Assembly (NCBI RefSeq): GCF_010389155.1
Contig: NC_057764.1
Location: 14,384,001 to 14,448,000, forward strand
DNA length: 64,000 bases
Direction: 5' to 3'
DNA from: Erigeron canadensis
Lineage: Eukaryota > Streptophyta > Magnoliopsida > Asterales > Asteraceae
Under the pieces are notes generated by a model. It was not told the DNA's origin. It did no database searches and saw nothing but the letters and a program-made list of their open reading frames with translations. Of the stretch, positions 1 through 10,100 are shown one piece after another (position 1 is the stretch's first letter; every line of letters begins with the position of its first letter). The translations under genes were made by a program, and so were the position numbers.

Positions 1-360
1 TAATACTTATATATATATCTTTTCTATATGTTCTTGATGATGTTAAAATATATATCTTATTCTTGAATGTGCTAAATTACTATTATGATTAATTCATGTA
101 TATTTTTCTTATTTTATTTGAAAAGTTTTGTTCCCCTAATGCTCTTCATAGGTACTATTTTTTTTGTTTATTTCATTTTTTTTGTTAGTTTTATAATTTT
201 AGTAAACGGACGAGGTTTTTCCTTTTCAGTTATCTGAATTAGATGTATGCAGTCTAACCGGGTATCTCTGTGATCATTTTTAATTTGAACCCTTTTAATT
301 CAAGATTATTATCTAGTGAGGGTCCATTTCCAGACCTTTTGTGTGAATATCAGGATGCTA

Positions 361-632
361 CTAGGAGTGTCAACTGTGTCATGTTTGGGTTGAACCCAAA
401 CCCAACCCATTTAATAGTTATGTCAAAAGTTGAACCCAATCTTAACCCACCTAATAAAAAGCACATGAACTTATAATATGTAAGTATTTAACTTTCCTAT
501 TAGTAGTTTTAAATGGCTCGATGGGTTGTAACAGGATTAGAACCCGTTTATAACCCGAACCAGTTTAGTCTTGACCCGAACCCACTTATCTTGTGGCGTG
601 TCTTAGCTCGTGTCTGGAATTGTCACCCCTAG
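361..632. mobile_element. hAT-like MITE, degraded
   Basis: The stretch begins CTAGGAGTGTCAA and ends TTGTCACCCCTAG, imperfect inverted ends of about 13 bp. Inside are repeated GAACCCAAACCCAACCC-like motifs seen in many short plant hAT-type MITEs. No 8-bp target duplication is clear. It is non-coding; the 68-codon frame at 270-476 overlapping it is incidental. Confidence 0.5.
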
Positions 633-1580
633 GTTTTTGACCTCTAAGCCAACTTGGTGATGGATTTTCATTATTTCAGTGCTCATTTCAAATTTTGACA
701 CTTCCTTTTAAAGCTTTTTAGCTATAGTGTTATATAGTCCACATTATGATAGACCAGTGGCAGGAGACATATAACATAATAACGGTTGCCGTTAGGATTC
801 GAAACGAGTCCCATGAATGTTACTTAATCACATATGGGAATGCTTGGTTAGGACCGATAATAAGTCTGTTGTCCACAAAATTGACCACCAATATCAAGTT
901 ATCAACATATAAACTTGAACAAATTCTTTGCCGTAGTTACAAATGGAATATATGTAAAATGGATATTTACGATATTGAGATCATTAGTTCAGGTATTAAG
1001 AAGCAGAATTGTTGGAAAGTTTTAGTATTGATGAGATGCCTTGGAAAATATAGGGCCTTAAAAAGTAAATGGTGGGCAGATTGCATTTACTCAAATCATA
1101 GCAGACCTTTAATGATCTATACCAAATAAAAGATATAAGTAGAAAAAGCCATCAACGTTAGGCAACATATGCAACTAAATTCAAGCTTTGTAGGCGATTT
1201 ATTGAAGGACAACAAAAATGTATTTAATGATTTTACGAATCCAAAAAACTTGTTAACATGTTAGAACAGATCCCTGACCGAAGTTGTACCTATAAACCCT
1301 TTAGGTGTCAATAAGCAGATTTGTGTTTTTAATCAACCATGTGTTTTTGTTTGCTGGGCAATTAATATGGAGCAAAGGTGGGTAGATGCTTGAGTCTTGC
1401 ACAAGCAGAGTTGTTGGTTTTAGTGTCATACTAGCAGTTTACTTGGATCAAATTGACAATTGTTATGTGATGGAACATTAATGTTGAACTACTTGATTAT
1501 GTATTATTCGTACCATTAACTGCAGTTTTAGTCTTTTAATATAAAGTTGTTCACCGAAATGATTACTATGATTAATATAG
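633..1580. other. gene-free stretch, probable CACTA intron
   Basis: There is no recognisable domain or element end. A 127-codon open frame at 746-1129 matches nothing I know and has ordinary AT-rich composition. The stretch ends in a splice-acceptor-like ATATAG just before the Transposase_24 exon. Confidence 0.4.
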
Positions 1581-1911
1581 GCACAAATGAAACAAATTAA
1601 ATCTAGTCTTCCCGAGGGTTCCAACGATAAGCCTGGACCAGATGATGTGTTTTCTAAAGTCATGGGTAAAGATCGCAACGGTGATGCGGTCATGTATAGT
1701 TTGGGTGTTCGTGCTTCTGATGTTTGGGGGTAATACCAAGTCGTTCCGCATGTAATAGAGAAAACATCCAATTGAAGGCTCAATGTGAAGAACTTACTAG
1801 TACAGTGGTCCAGTTACGAGCCCAAGCAAAGATGAATGAGTCGATGGATGGTTCCAGTGTTCCCCGCCCCCTGTTGCAACCAATGGACCTCCACGTTTAC
1901 GGGTATCTTTC
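1581..1911 (+). pseudogene. Transposase_24 exon of CACTA element, frameshifted
   Basis: After an ATATAG acceptor the frame reads through a motif of the form PDDVFSKVMGKDRNG and a GLGV-like segment (1587-1733), the hallmark of the plant Ptta/En/Spm Transposase_24 domain. A TAA at 1731 stops it. The natural continuation lies in the next frame from about 1724 (PSRSACNRE, then a leucine/glutamine-rich coiled coil), so a one-base loss in the G run near 1725-1730 is likely. A donor-like G|GTATC follows the coiled-coil part near 1903. In this family the domain accompanies the main TNP2-type transposase; its exact role is unclear. Non-functional as it stands. Confidence 0.75.
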
Positions 1912-1921
1912 TTTTCATTAA

Positions 1922-2679
1922 TGTTCTGCCTTTTACATGAATTGATAAATTACAATTGATATGGAATACATAAACCCCTAGCATAACAGTAACGTTACCG
2001 GATAAATCTTCACTGAATGAATGTTACAGGAATGTTCTTTACCTAGATAGTAGTTTATGCTTAATATATAAAATGGTTGTGGAAATATTAATAATATGAA
2101 CATAAGTTTAAAAATGTTTGAATAACAAATAGAATAGAAAGGATAAGTGTGCCAAATTGTATTGAAGGCTCGAAGCTGTTACATTTTATCATTTTGGGTA
2201 TGTAACTTTTGACCATCTATTGTGTGTACTAAACTTCTTAGTACAGGGCTATTTTGGCAGACATATTTTTATTATTGGAACGGCACATGGCAAACATATT
2301 AGTTGCCACATTACTAGTTTACAAGTTTTAAGAGGTTGGATATGCTAAAATGTAGAAATTTAAAAATTTGGCACACATAGGATTATAAGAGTAAATGGTA
2401 TCGAGGTCGAGAAAAGTCTGTGACAAGCGCCACACATACGAGAGGGGCGAACTGTTCCTAACGAAGTGTGAGCCTCATGGGTTGAGAGGCATGGTAAGGC
2501 CGGTAGTACGGCTAACAGGGAGTGAGTGAGTGGACCACATGCATTTTTAATTGGTTTGAGTCTTCAAGTGATGAGGGTGTGATAAGTGGGTCTTTGGGTG
2601 TGCAGCATTGCTCGGTTAATCAGTTTATGCTTATCGTATTTTTTAAAAGCAAATAGCTGTTTTGAGTCTTTGAATGATA
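1922..2679. other. gene-free stretch, CACTA intron left of solo LTR
   Basis: AT-rich, with no ORF of note. A GC-richer patch at 2400-2550 has short direct repeats but no recognisable element ends. TGATA at 2675-2679 is the left target duplication of the solo LTR. Confidence 0.4.
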
Positions 2680-5628
2680 TGTGACAACCGTCATCCGAGC
2701 GTATTTTCTCGATGTACTTTTCCGATCGTCTTTAGTTCATTCCGGTTCATGTATGCGACTTTATAACTAGAATATGTATTTTAAGGGCATGAACCTCATT
2801 AGACTTTAAGACTTTATCGATATAATAGATGGATTTATGACTTATTTTGACTCTTTGAGCATTTAGACTTTAGAAAGATTGTGCGTGGACTCGAGAACAG
2901 GAGAAATACTAGTTGTCATGTGGAAATGCCAAATTAAGTGAAATACTTAAAAATTAAATCAATTAAAGATTTAATAAATAAATATGGACATGTATATATC
3001 CATTCGAAAGCCATTGAAAAGTTACATTTAAATATGTCGACGAAATATTTTAACGGGTCTCGAGTCTTCTTAAATGGTCGAGTCAAACGAGTTTTAGTAG
3101 GGTCAAAGGTGGGTCAATTTTGGTCAACCCTAGTGAAATGGAAGAACAAAACTCTAAACCTAACCCTAATTCCCTCATTTCGCTCACACTCTCTTCCTCT
3201 CTTCTCTCTCTCTCTCTCTATTCTCAGCCGCCGCCCCCTTCCTCTCTCTAAAAATTTGGCGGCCATCAACCACAAACCACCATACAACCGCCGACCGCCA
3301 ACACAAACTACCACCAATCTTCATATTTTTTCTCCTTTTCTTCTTTTCTCTATAGTTTTGGGTAAGATCTTTGTATCTAAAGGGGTTTGAATTCGTAAAT
3401 CTTTACTTATATATATATAAATTCGTTTTTATGAAAATATACATCTAAACATATGTATTTTCGGTCATATATGCATATATATATAGATTTAAAAATAAAT
3501 GTCATCTTTTAATATATAAATCGGTTTTGTATCTGTATATATGTGAATAGATCCGAAAACTTTGCATATTTTTATACTTAAATTGGTTTTGCTATAAAAA
3601 CTTGGATTTGAATCCGAAAAGTGCTACTAAAATATATATATATATATATTTCGATTATTTATGAGTATATGTACACATATATATGCGAAATCTTCAAATC
3701 CGAGATGGTAAGGGTCGAAACCTTTCAAATCCGGGATATATGAACCGAAATCTATGAAGGTCCGAAAACTTCATAACCGAAATCATCTAGATCCGAAAGT
3801 TAAAACCCGAAATCTTGATATATCCGAATACTTTTAGTCCGAAATTTGTATTCTTGGTAAGATTTGAGGTTGTAATGTGTTTTGATCCTTGTTCTTGGCA
3901 TATGAGATCCGAAAATATATATATATATATATTCAAAATTTAAATAAATTCGTGATTTAAAGTGGTATTTGGTTGATTTTCGGTTATATCTAGTATAGAT
4001 TAGAGTGGTAATCGTGTTTGTGACCTTGAAATCGAGTTGTAACCTCATCCTCGTGTTTGGATCTAATTTTATTCTAGAAATGTGACTTGGTCGAAGTTGG
4101 TCAAACTGGAATTTCTACACTTTTGGCTACAAAAATCATTTGTTCATGTTTTGATGTTTGGATCTAGTTTTGGTCGGTCAAAATTAGATTAGGATGTTTT
4201 TGGTCAAAATTGATTTAAGATTGATAAAGTCAAAATTAAATTAGGGTTTGGTTATTATTGGACAAAGTCAAAATTGGTTAAGGATTTAGAAAGTCAAAAT
4301 TAGGGCATTTTTGGTAAAAATCAGATTTGGGTTTATAATTTGAATCTAAATTTTATGGATCTATATATATAAGGATTATTTTAACATTGACATATATATA
4401 TATATATAAGAATTAATCTAACATGAATATATGTATATATATACACAAAGATTAACTTAAGATGAAATATATTAACTCTAAAAAGAACTTTGAAAAGACT
4501 ATATAAATCTTATATCGTATAATAATGATTAATGACTTATCAGACTTAACATATTTCACAGAGACGTTCTATATGAAGATTTGACCGAATATAAACATCA
4601 AAATGTGACATTTTTAAAAGGAGTCTTTCTTTTGGACAATTTATAAGGACAAAAGAACTATTATATATATTATGACATTTGACAAGACAAAATGGCATTT
4701 CCTAAGACACTAGTATAGGACATGGACATGTGACATTAAGTAAATACTTACTCGGTGACTTGTGGACAATGTAGGACTTTTGGACAGATAGTGTGCGTGT
4801 TTCAGGTGTATCAGACTGTTCATGTTCTTGACATTGATCTAGAATATTTATACTTGTGCTACTTTGAGGTGAGTTTCGTAGCCCCTCTTTTTACAAGTTT
4901 TGGGGTGGAATGTATACTTGTTCTTTTTAAACAGTTTTGTCGATTTCTGTTTATGTTCAATGTTGAGCCGGTACGTATAGAGTTACTTGTGCTATTTGAC
5001 GTGCTTCTGTCTTGTTGTATATGTGTGATTATGTGTTTGTTGTTGTGCTTTATGACGTGCTTATTTGACGTGCCCTTTTTTTGTATGTATTGGAGACTTG
5101 AGACTTTGGACTAAGGCAGGTACCGTAAGGCCGGACTTTGAGACAGTGAGGTCTTTGAGACTTCTGAGTTTGAGACTTGAGACTTGGACTTGAGTACTTT
5201 GACTTATATGGCGTAACTTTGCTCATTACATATTGCACAAATACTTATTTTCGATTAAAAGAATGGAGAAAAGACTTAGTTCTTCGACTAGACTTTTTGA
5301 CTAAAACCTACGAACTCACCAACCTTTGTGTTGACACGTTTTAGTATACTTTTCAGGTACTCAGGCTAATCAGGGATAAAGACTGCTAGGCTTGGACTTC
5401 GGAGATTAGTGCTCCTTCATTTATTGTCAGACTTTAAGGCTAAATGCCTTGGATTATTTCTTTATGGACTTGGTTGTAATAAACTATTCTAGCACTATTA
5501 TGACTTTGAACTCATGTTTCGGGAATATATTCATTATATTCTATTTCATTTAGTAGTATCTATGTAATTCCATGTCGTGCTGTACTTTTCATGACACCTC
5601 ATGTTTCCGCCAACGGTGGGGTGTTACA
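2680..5628 (+). mobile_element. solo LTR, 2.95 kb, gypsy-like, with TSD
   Basis: It starts TGTGACAACC and ends GGTGTTACA. The ends are short inverted repeats (TGTRAC), and the stretch is flanked by TGATA at 2675-2679 and 5629-5633. No gag or pol, PBS or second LTR is present, so it reads as a solo LTR left by LTR-LTR recombination. Length and termini fit the large LTRs of Del/Tekay-type chromoviruses (inference). It contains a pyrimidine-rich leader-like tract (3180-3350), a stretch with CCGAAA recurring about every 20-30 bp (3680-3850), repeated GGTCAAAATT motifs (4170-4320) and TA microsatellites. Confidence 0.8.
3680..3850 (+). repeat. degenerate CCGAAA-type repeats inside solo LTR
   Basis: About ten CCGAAA/TCCGA-type motifs occur in 170 bp with irregular 15-30-bp spacing. 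Similar motifs are scattered upstream (3550-3620) and downstream (3905). It is non-coding. Confidence 0.5.
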
Positions 5629-5633
5629 TGATA

Positions 5634-6587
5634 GATATTTTGCTTATGCTTATCTGCTTATTTTAAGGTGACCTAAGTTGCTTCTGATAAGCAGTTTGAG
5701 ATTGTTCATTATGAACCACTTGTTTTTGGTAGTGCCAAACTTGATAATTTGTTACTTTAGTCCTAATCTATCTCAACTCATTTTGATAGTTTCTTTGCTT
5801 CTAGGTGCAACTCGTTAGTTTCCTGATCTATCTCAACTCAGTTTGTATGTGCTAGTTGTTTGTGCAGTAACACATTTTTCTGAAGAATACATTTGTTAAA
5901 GCAAATACATGTTTCAATTTGATCAGCTAAGTAGTCTCTAGAGTCGGCTTTACTTCATTTTTTGCTTGGTCCTTTCAGATCGTTCCTTTAGGCTCGGCCT
6001 TTTATCTGAGCATGAAATGTTTTATATTCTTATTGTCTAATGTGGCATGTTATAGTTATTAAGCAAACTGTTGTATTAGAAATAGGATATGTAGCTTAGT
6101 AGTAGGATTATGCTTGGTTACTTGGATGAATGTCATGTTATAAGAGGTTGGATTAAGACTCATACATATTTAAATGGTTTTTTAAGTTATAAAGTCAGTC
6201 CATTAATCCATTATAATACTCTATGAAGTTTTGTAGTATATAGTCAATTTTTTTTTTCTATTTTGACTAAGACTCTAAGAACATGTATTAATTAAATAGT
6301 AGTATAAATTAATCTATCAATTTGTTTCGGTTTGTTATGTAAAAATTTACAAATGCTGATTTGTTTGATGGTGATTGTTATTAAAAATTTACGACTTATG
6401 AGTGTCATAGTTATAATGGAGGATAGTCATAATTAAATGTGCATCTGATTTACAGTGCTTTATTTTCATATATATATTTTTTAATAAACATGTTAGAATG
6501 CTAGTGTACAGTTTATTGTTACTCACTTTTTGTGTGAAATGATTTGAACTATTATAACTAGTTTGATTGTTGAAAACTAATTTATAG
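5634..6587. other. gene-free stretch, CACTA intron right of solo LTR
   Basis: AT-rich, with no coding signal. It ends in TTTATAG, a good splice acceptor directly before the DUF8039-like exon. Confidence 0.4.
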
Positions 6588-6830
6588 GTTGGAGATGAAG
6601 TTTTCCTTAAAAGCATTCTAAACCCAATGGAGATTGTAGCAAAAGGATGGGTGAAGAGCTTGGACCCGAATGAGCTAGTAGGTGGTAAAGAGATTGGAAA
6701 GGGGTGGTGTGAGATAAATGCTGAAGTACCGATAAAAAGAGATGAAATGTTGGTGAGACCATATGGATTATTTTTCACAATCGAAGATTGTATTGGTGCA
6801 ACTATCGCATGGCCATGTCTTTTCATCTCG
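6588..6830 (+). pseudogene. DUF8039-like exon of CACTA accessory protein
   Basis: The exon is open for 81 codons between a TTTATAG acceptor and a GTATGT donor. It carries the conserved pattern GDEVFLKSILNP, then VAKGWVKSLDP, VGGKEIGKGW and an RPYG...TIEDCIGATIAWP tail, which I recognise as the DUF8039 region that follows Transposase_24 in plant En/Spm-like proteins. Its order relative to the exon at 1581-1911 supports one original gene of which these are two exons. The solo LTR sits in the intervening intron and need not have disrupted coding. This exon itself shows no lesion, but the partner exon is frameshifted. Confidence 0.7.
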
Positions 6831-7151
6831 GTATGTATTGTTAAGTTATTTTATTAATAGTTTTAGTAACATGTATCTCAATGCTTATACAAGAAAGGTT
6901 TATTTGTAGGTAGTCCTTGAGGATTGAGGATGCATGATAACATGGGATTCTATGCTAGCTTCTCGTTTTTTTCATTGTTTTTAATTTCTTTTGTTAGATT
7001 TTACAAGACTTTATGTTGAATAATGTTATAACTTTTTTATGTTTAATGTGTTTGTAATGAACATCTTTATTTGAAATATAATAAAATATTATTTCTATTA
7101 TTACTTGAGGTTATATACATAACTATATATTTGGATGTTCTATTAAACATG
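6831..7151. other. gene-free stretch before CACTA subterminal repeats
   Basis: AT-rich, starting with the intron donor GTATGT. No further exon could be recognised. Confidence 0.4.
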
Positions 7152-7829
7152 TTAGAACATTGTAAAAGTCTCCTAATATGTTTTTATTATGACACCAATT
7201 GTGTTCTTCATAAACACATTATTATGCAACCATAAAGTTGGTTTCATAATCTTATTTGAGATATTAGGTCTCTTTTCGTGGTACTAAAGTATATATAATG
7301 TTACATTCCAAGGGTCCTATTATCTAGTTTTTAAGGACGCTTATATGTGTACTAAAAGATTAAAAGTAGGTAAGCACAAGTTAGAACATTGTAAGAGTGT
7401 CCTAATATGTTTTTATTAGGACGCTATTTGGGTTGTTTGTAGACATATTATGCGACCATAAAATTGGTTTTATCATCTTAATTGAGATATTAGGACTCTT
7501 TTCTTGGTACTAAAGTATATATTATGTTACATGGTAAGGGTCCTATAAAATAACTTTTTAAGGACGCTTGTATGGGTATCAATATATTTAAAATGAGTAA
7601 CCACATCTTAGAACATTGTAAAAGTGTCCCAATATGTTTTTATTAGGACCCTATTATGTGACCATTATGTTGGTTTTATAATCTTATTTGAGATGTTAGG
7701 ACCCTCATGACTTTTTACGACCCCCTTACATGAAACGCTGTTACCGTTGGTCCTATTAAATGAAAGGTCCTATAAAATAACATTATAGGACGTTTTTGGG
7801 TGTCCTAAAAGCCATGTTTTGTTGTAGTG
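7152..7829 (+). repeat. three ~228-bp subterminal repeats plus CACTA terminus
   Basis: Three copies start with TTAGAACATTGTAA at 7152, 7381 and 7608 (period 229 and 227 bp). Each shares CTAATATGTTTTTATTA and TTGAGAT.TTAGG segments; the last copy is diverged and runs into the terminal TTTTGTTGTAGTG. Subterminal repeats of this kind are the known binding region for the DNA-binding protein of CACTA elements; that role here is inferred. Confidence 0.75.
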
Positions 7830-7853
7830 TCTTTTGCAAACACATAAAGATTT

Positions 7854-8527
7854 AGTTGGAGAGATTGGTACACGGCTCAAGAGAGATTGATGGCCATGTG
7901 CTTTGTAAATGATCCGATGTTTGAGGACGATGTTTTACGTACGAGATATCGTATGTCGAAGCGGTTGTTTCTGAAAATCGTAGAAGATATCACTACATCA
8001 TTTTCATGGTTTCAGGATTCAGTGAATGTCGCGGGTATTAGAGGGTTCTCACTAATTCAAAAGTGCACGTGCGCGCTACGACAACTAGAGTACGACAACC
8101 TCGCCGATCTCGCCGATAACTATGATGAAGGGTTGTCGTTCTCTACTAGAACTCCACATGACTGTCTAGACAACTTTTTTATCGCCATAAAGCATCTTTA
8201 TGGTGAAGAGTATTTGTGTTCTCTGACTACCCACGATGTTGCGCGTTTATATGAGGCACATGAAACTAAACATCATTTTCCTGGCATGATCGGTAGCATG
8301 GACTGTACCCACTGGACTTGGAGAAATTGCCCACATAGTTTGCATGGGCAATAACACAGGGTGATCATGAACGCCCGACTATCATACCTGAAGTTGTTGC
8401 TTCCTATGATTTATGGTTTTGGCATGCGTATTTCGATATTGCAGGGTCAAACAATGACATCAATGTGTTGATGCAATCATCATTGTTCATTCCTGAAGTG
8501 AATGGGAAGTCTCTTGAGTACGGGTTT
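7854..8527 (+). pseudogene. PIF/Harbinger transposase (DDE_Tnp_4), truncated
   Basis: The first frame (7887-8354) has the Harbinger/ALP1-like pattern RYRMSKRLFLKIV, then GFSLIQKCTCALRQL, YGEEYL, and the first catalytic Asp in IGSMDCTHWTWRNCP. After 8340 the homology continues one frame over (PTIIPEVVASYDLWFWHA, then a second Asp in GSNNDINVL) to 8527. The third acidic residue and the C-terminus are missing because an LTR begins at 8528. The left part is cut by the CACTA insertion, and a stop lies in frame just upstream of 7855. Active relatives carry a ~350-450-aa transposase and a separate Myb-like partner; neither is complete here. Confidence 0.85.
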
Positions 8528-9925
8528 TGTAACATCCCAAACCTTTTTACATTGACCGTTAACTTGTCGTTAGTGACTGTTAGTTAATATGTGCTTTATA
8601 TATAATTGTGTGATTTATATGATTTACGTGAGCTATGTGTTGAAGTGATTTATAGTAATGAAACTAAAATTGATAATGATTAATAAAGTCAATTAGTGTT
8701 CCCGATAAGGTACAAGAGTCGTTAAGTGTTCCCGTATGCGTTAAACGAACAGTTAAGTGCCGAAACGAGTTGTAAGGAATTGCGAGGGCCTAGATATAAA
8801 GTTTTCAAAGTTTCTCTAGCATATATAGGGCTTGAGGTCGACCATAATGTTGTATAATCAGATCTAAACACTAAGAACTTCTCGCACACAAAACCCCTAG
8901 GTCAATACCTCAAATGCTAGTCGATTTCGGGACTTTTCGGAAGGGTTTTTGCTTGCTATTTGATCCGTTAATCAACCCTACGGGTATTCTGATGCGTAAA
9001 TCACGCAAAAACCAAGTACAACGGAATTTTACAAAAACTCAAATTACTATTTTGGTATTTCCTGGATTTTATGAAATAAACAACAAAACAAGACGATAAA
9101 TAAAAGGGATAAATAAAAGAATCCGCCACCAAGATTCGTAAAAGTCAAGCCACCGGAATCAAGGATAAAGGAAACACTCGAATCCACCACTATGTTTGAT
9201 AAAGGTCTAGCCACCACAAACAGAGATAAAGGAATCGAAGATTTAAGATCTCACCACTATATTTGATAGAGGACGAACCACCACAAATATAGATAAAGGG
9301 ATCACTCCAAACCACCAAGATCAAAAATCTCTAAAGGTAAATGAAGATTTTGGATAAGAAATAGAGGTTGCTCTATTAATTTCATTCAACAGCATAATCT
9401 GCTTGTTCAATGAGAAATACAACCCCTATTTATAGATAAAACTATTTCCTATGAGTTATCGAAACAATAATAAAATAATAAAAAGCTTTCATGTGCAAAG
9501 GACAACCGCTAATTTATTAGCCAATGGGAAATGGGCAAACAAAGTTTCTAGAAAGATTCCTTTTGTAAGAGGACCCACAAACGGTTAGAAATAACGTGGC
9601 CACTCACTCTTTTTTGTCTTCTTCTTCAACAGATGTCATTCTTCCTTTATTTGGACCCCACAATCATGCGACAGACACAAACTTTATTAGGTAACTAGAA
9701 AGTGACATCTGTACTTCCACTAGAGACTTTAAATTTGGAGCAGTCATCAGTAGACTTGACTAGGGCTGGTCACTGAAGTGCTTTAGCGGAGACCGTTACT
9801 GGTGGTCTTCTGGAAAGCTTCACTGGAGGATCACTATTGGTAACATCTGGAGCAATATGCCACTGGAGAAAGGTCACTACTGGAGACTGGTTTGGTTCAG
9901 GAAATACTTATCTAAAATGAGCGAC

Positions 9926-10050
9926 TGATGCGGAAATGTCCAGACTCGCTGACCTGGCCCTTGTCAGTGAGCGGAGCCAAACAACTAAAGTGACCAAAAT
10001 TTCTGAGAAAAGAGAAGATTTTGAAATGAAGATAAATTCTGAGCTGAAGT
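9926..10050 (+). repeat. 5' LTR remnant of Y
   Basis: It matches the first ~125 bp of the 3' LTR (12292 onward) with few changes, then breaks at TTCAAAGGAGG. A 23-bp segment, 10050-10072, recurs at 10122-10144, and AAGACTGCTTTC occurs twice (10083 and 10107), the look of filler DNA at a deletion join. Confidence 0.85.
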
Positions 10051-10100
10051 TCAAAGGAGGCCTTTATGAATGACATCTGTTGAAGACTGCTTTCTGGGAT

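Larger units (their letters stand above)
1..7829 (+). mobile_element. CACTA (En/Spm) DNA transposon, right part
   Basis: The right end is GTTGTAGTG at 7821-7829, the inverse of the CACTAC terminus that defines the superfamily, preceded by a T-rich TIR. Just inside are three ~228-bp subterminal repeats. Two exons of an En/Spm-type accessory protein lie inside in the expected order, Transposase_24 and then DUF8039-like. No CACTA-type left terminus is visible, so the element extends beyond the window start. Its introns contain a hAT-like MITE and a solo LTR. The flanking sequence to the right belongs to a Harbinger relic, which suggests the CACTA element inserted there. Placing 1-1580 inside the element is inference. 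Confidence 0.75.

Noticed and set aside
746..1129. 127-codon open frame possibly a host exon
   Set aside because: No recognisable motif, plain AT-rich composition, and it lies inside probable CACTA intron sequence.
2938..3390. 150-aa ORF in the solo LTR
   Set aside because: Driven by a pyrimidine-rich leader-like tract; overlapping antisense frame equally open; no domain.
4755..5114. 119-aa Cys/Phe-rich ORF in the solo LTR
   Set aside because: Low-complexity TTTG-rich DNA, starts and stops at random, no homology pattern.
2680..5628. Helitron or MITE interpretation of the TGTGAC...GTTACA element
   Set aside because: A 5-bp TSD and TG/CA ends fit an LTR; Helitrons leave no TSD and end CTRR.
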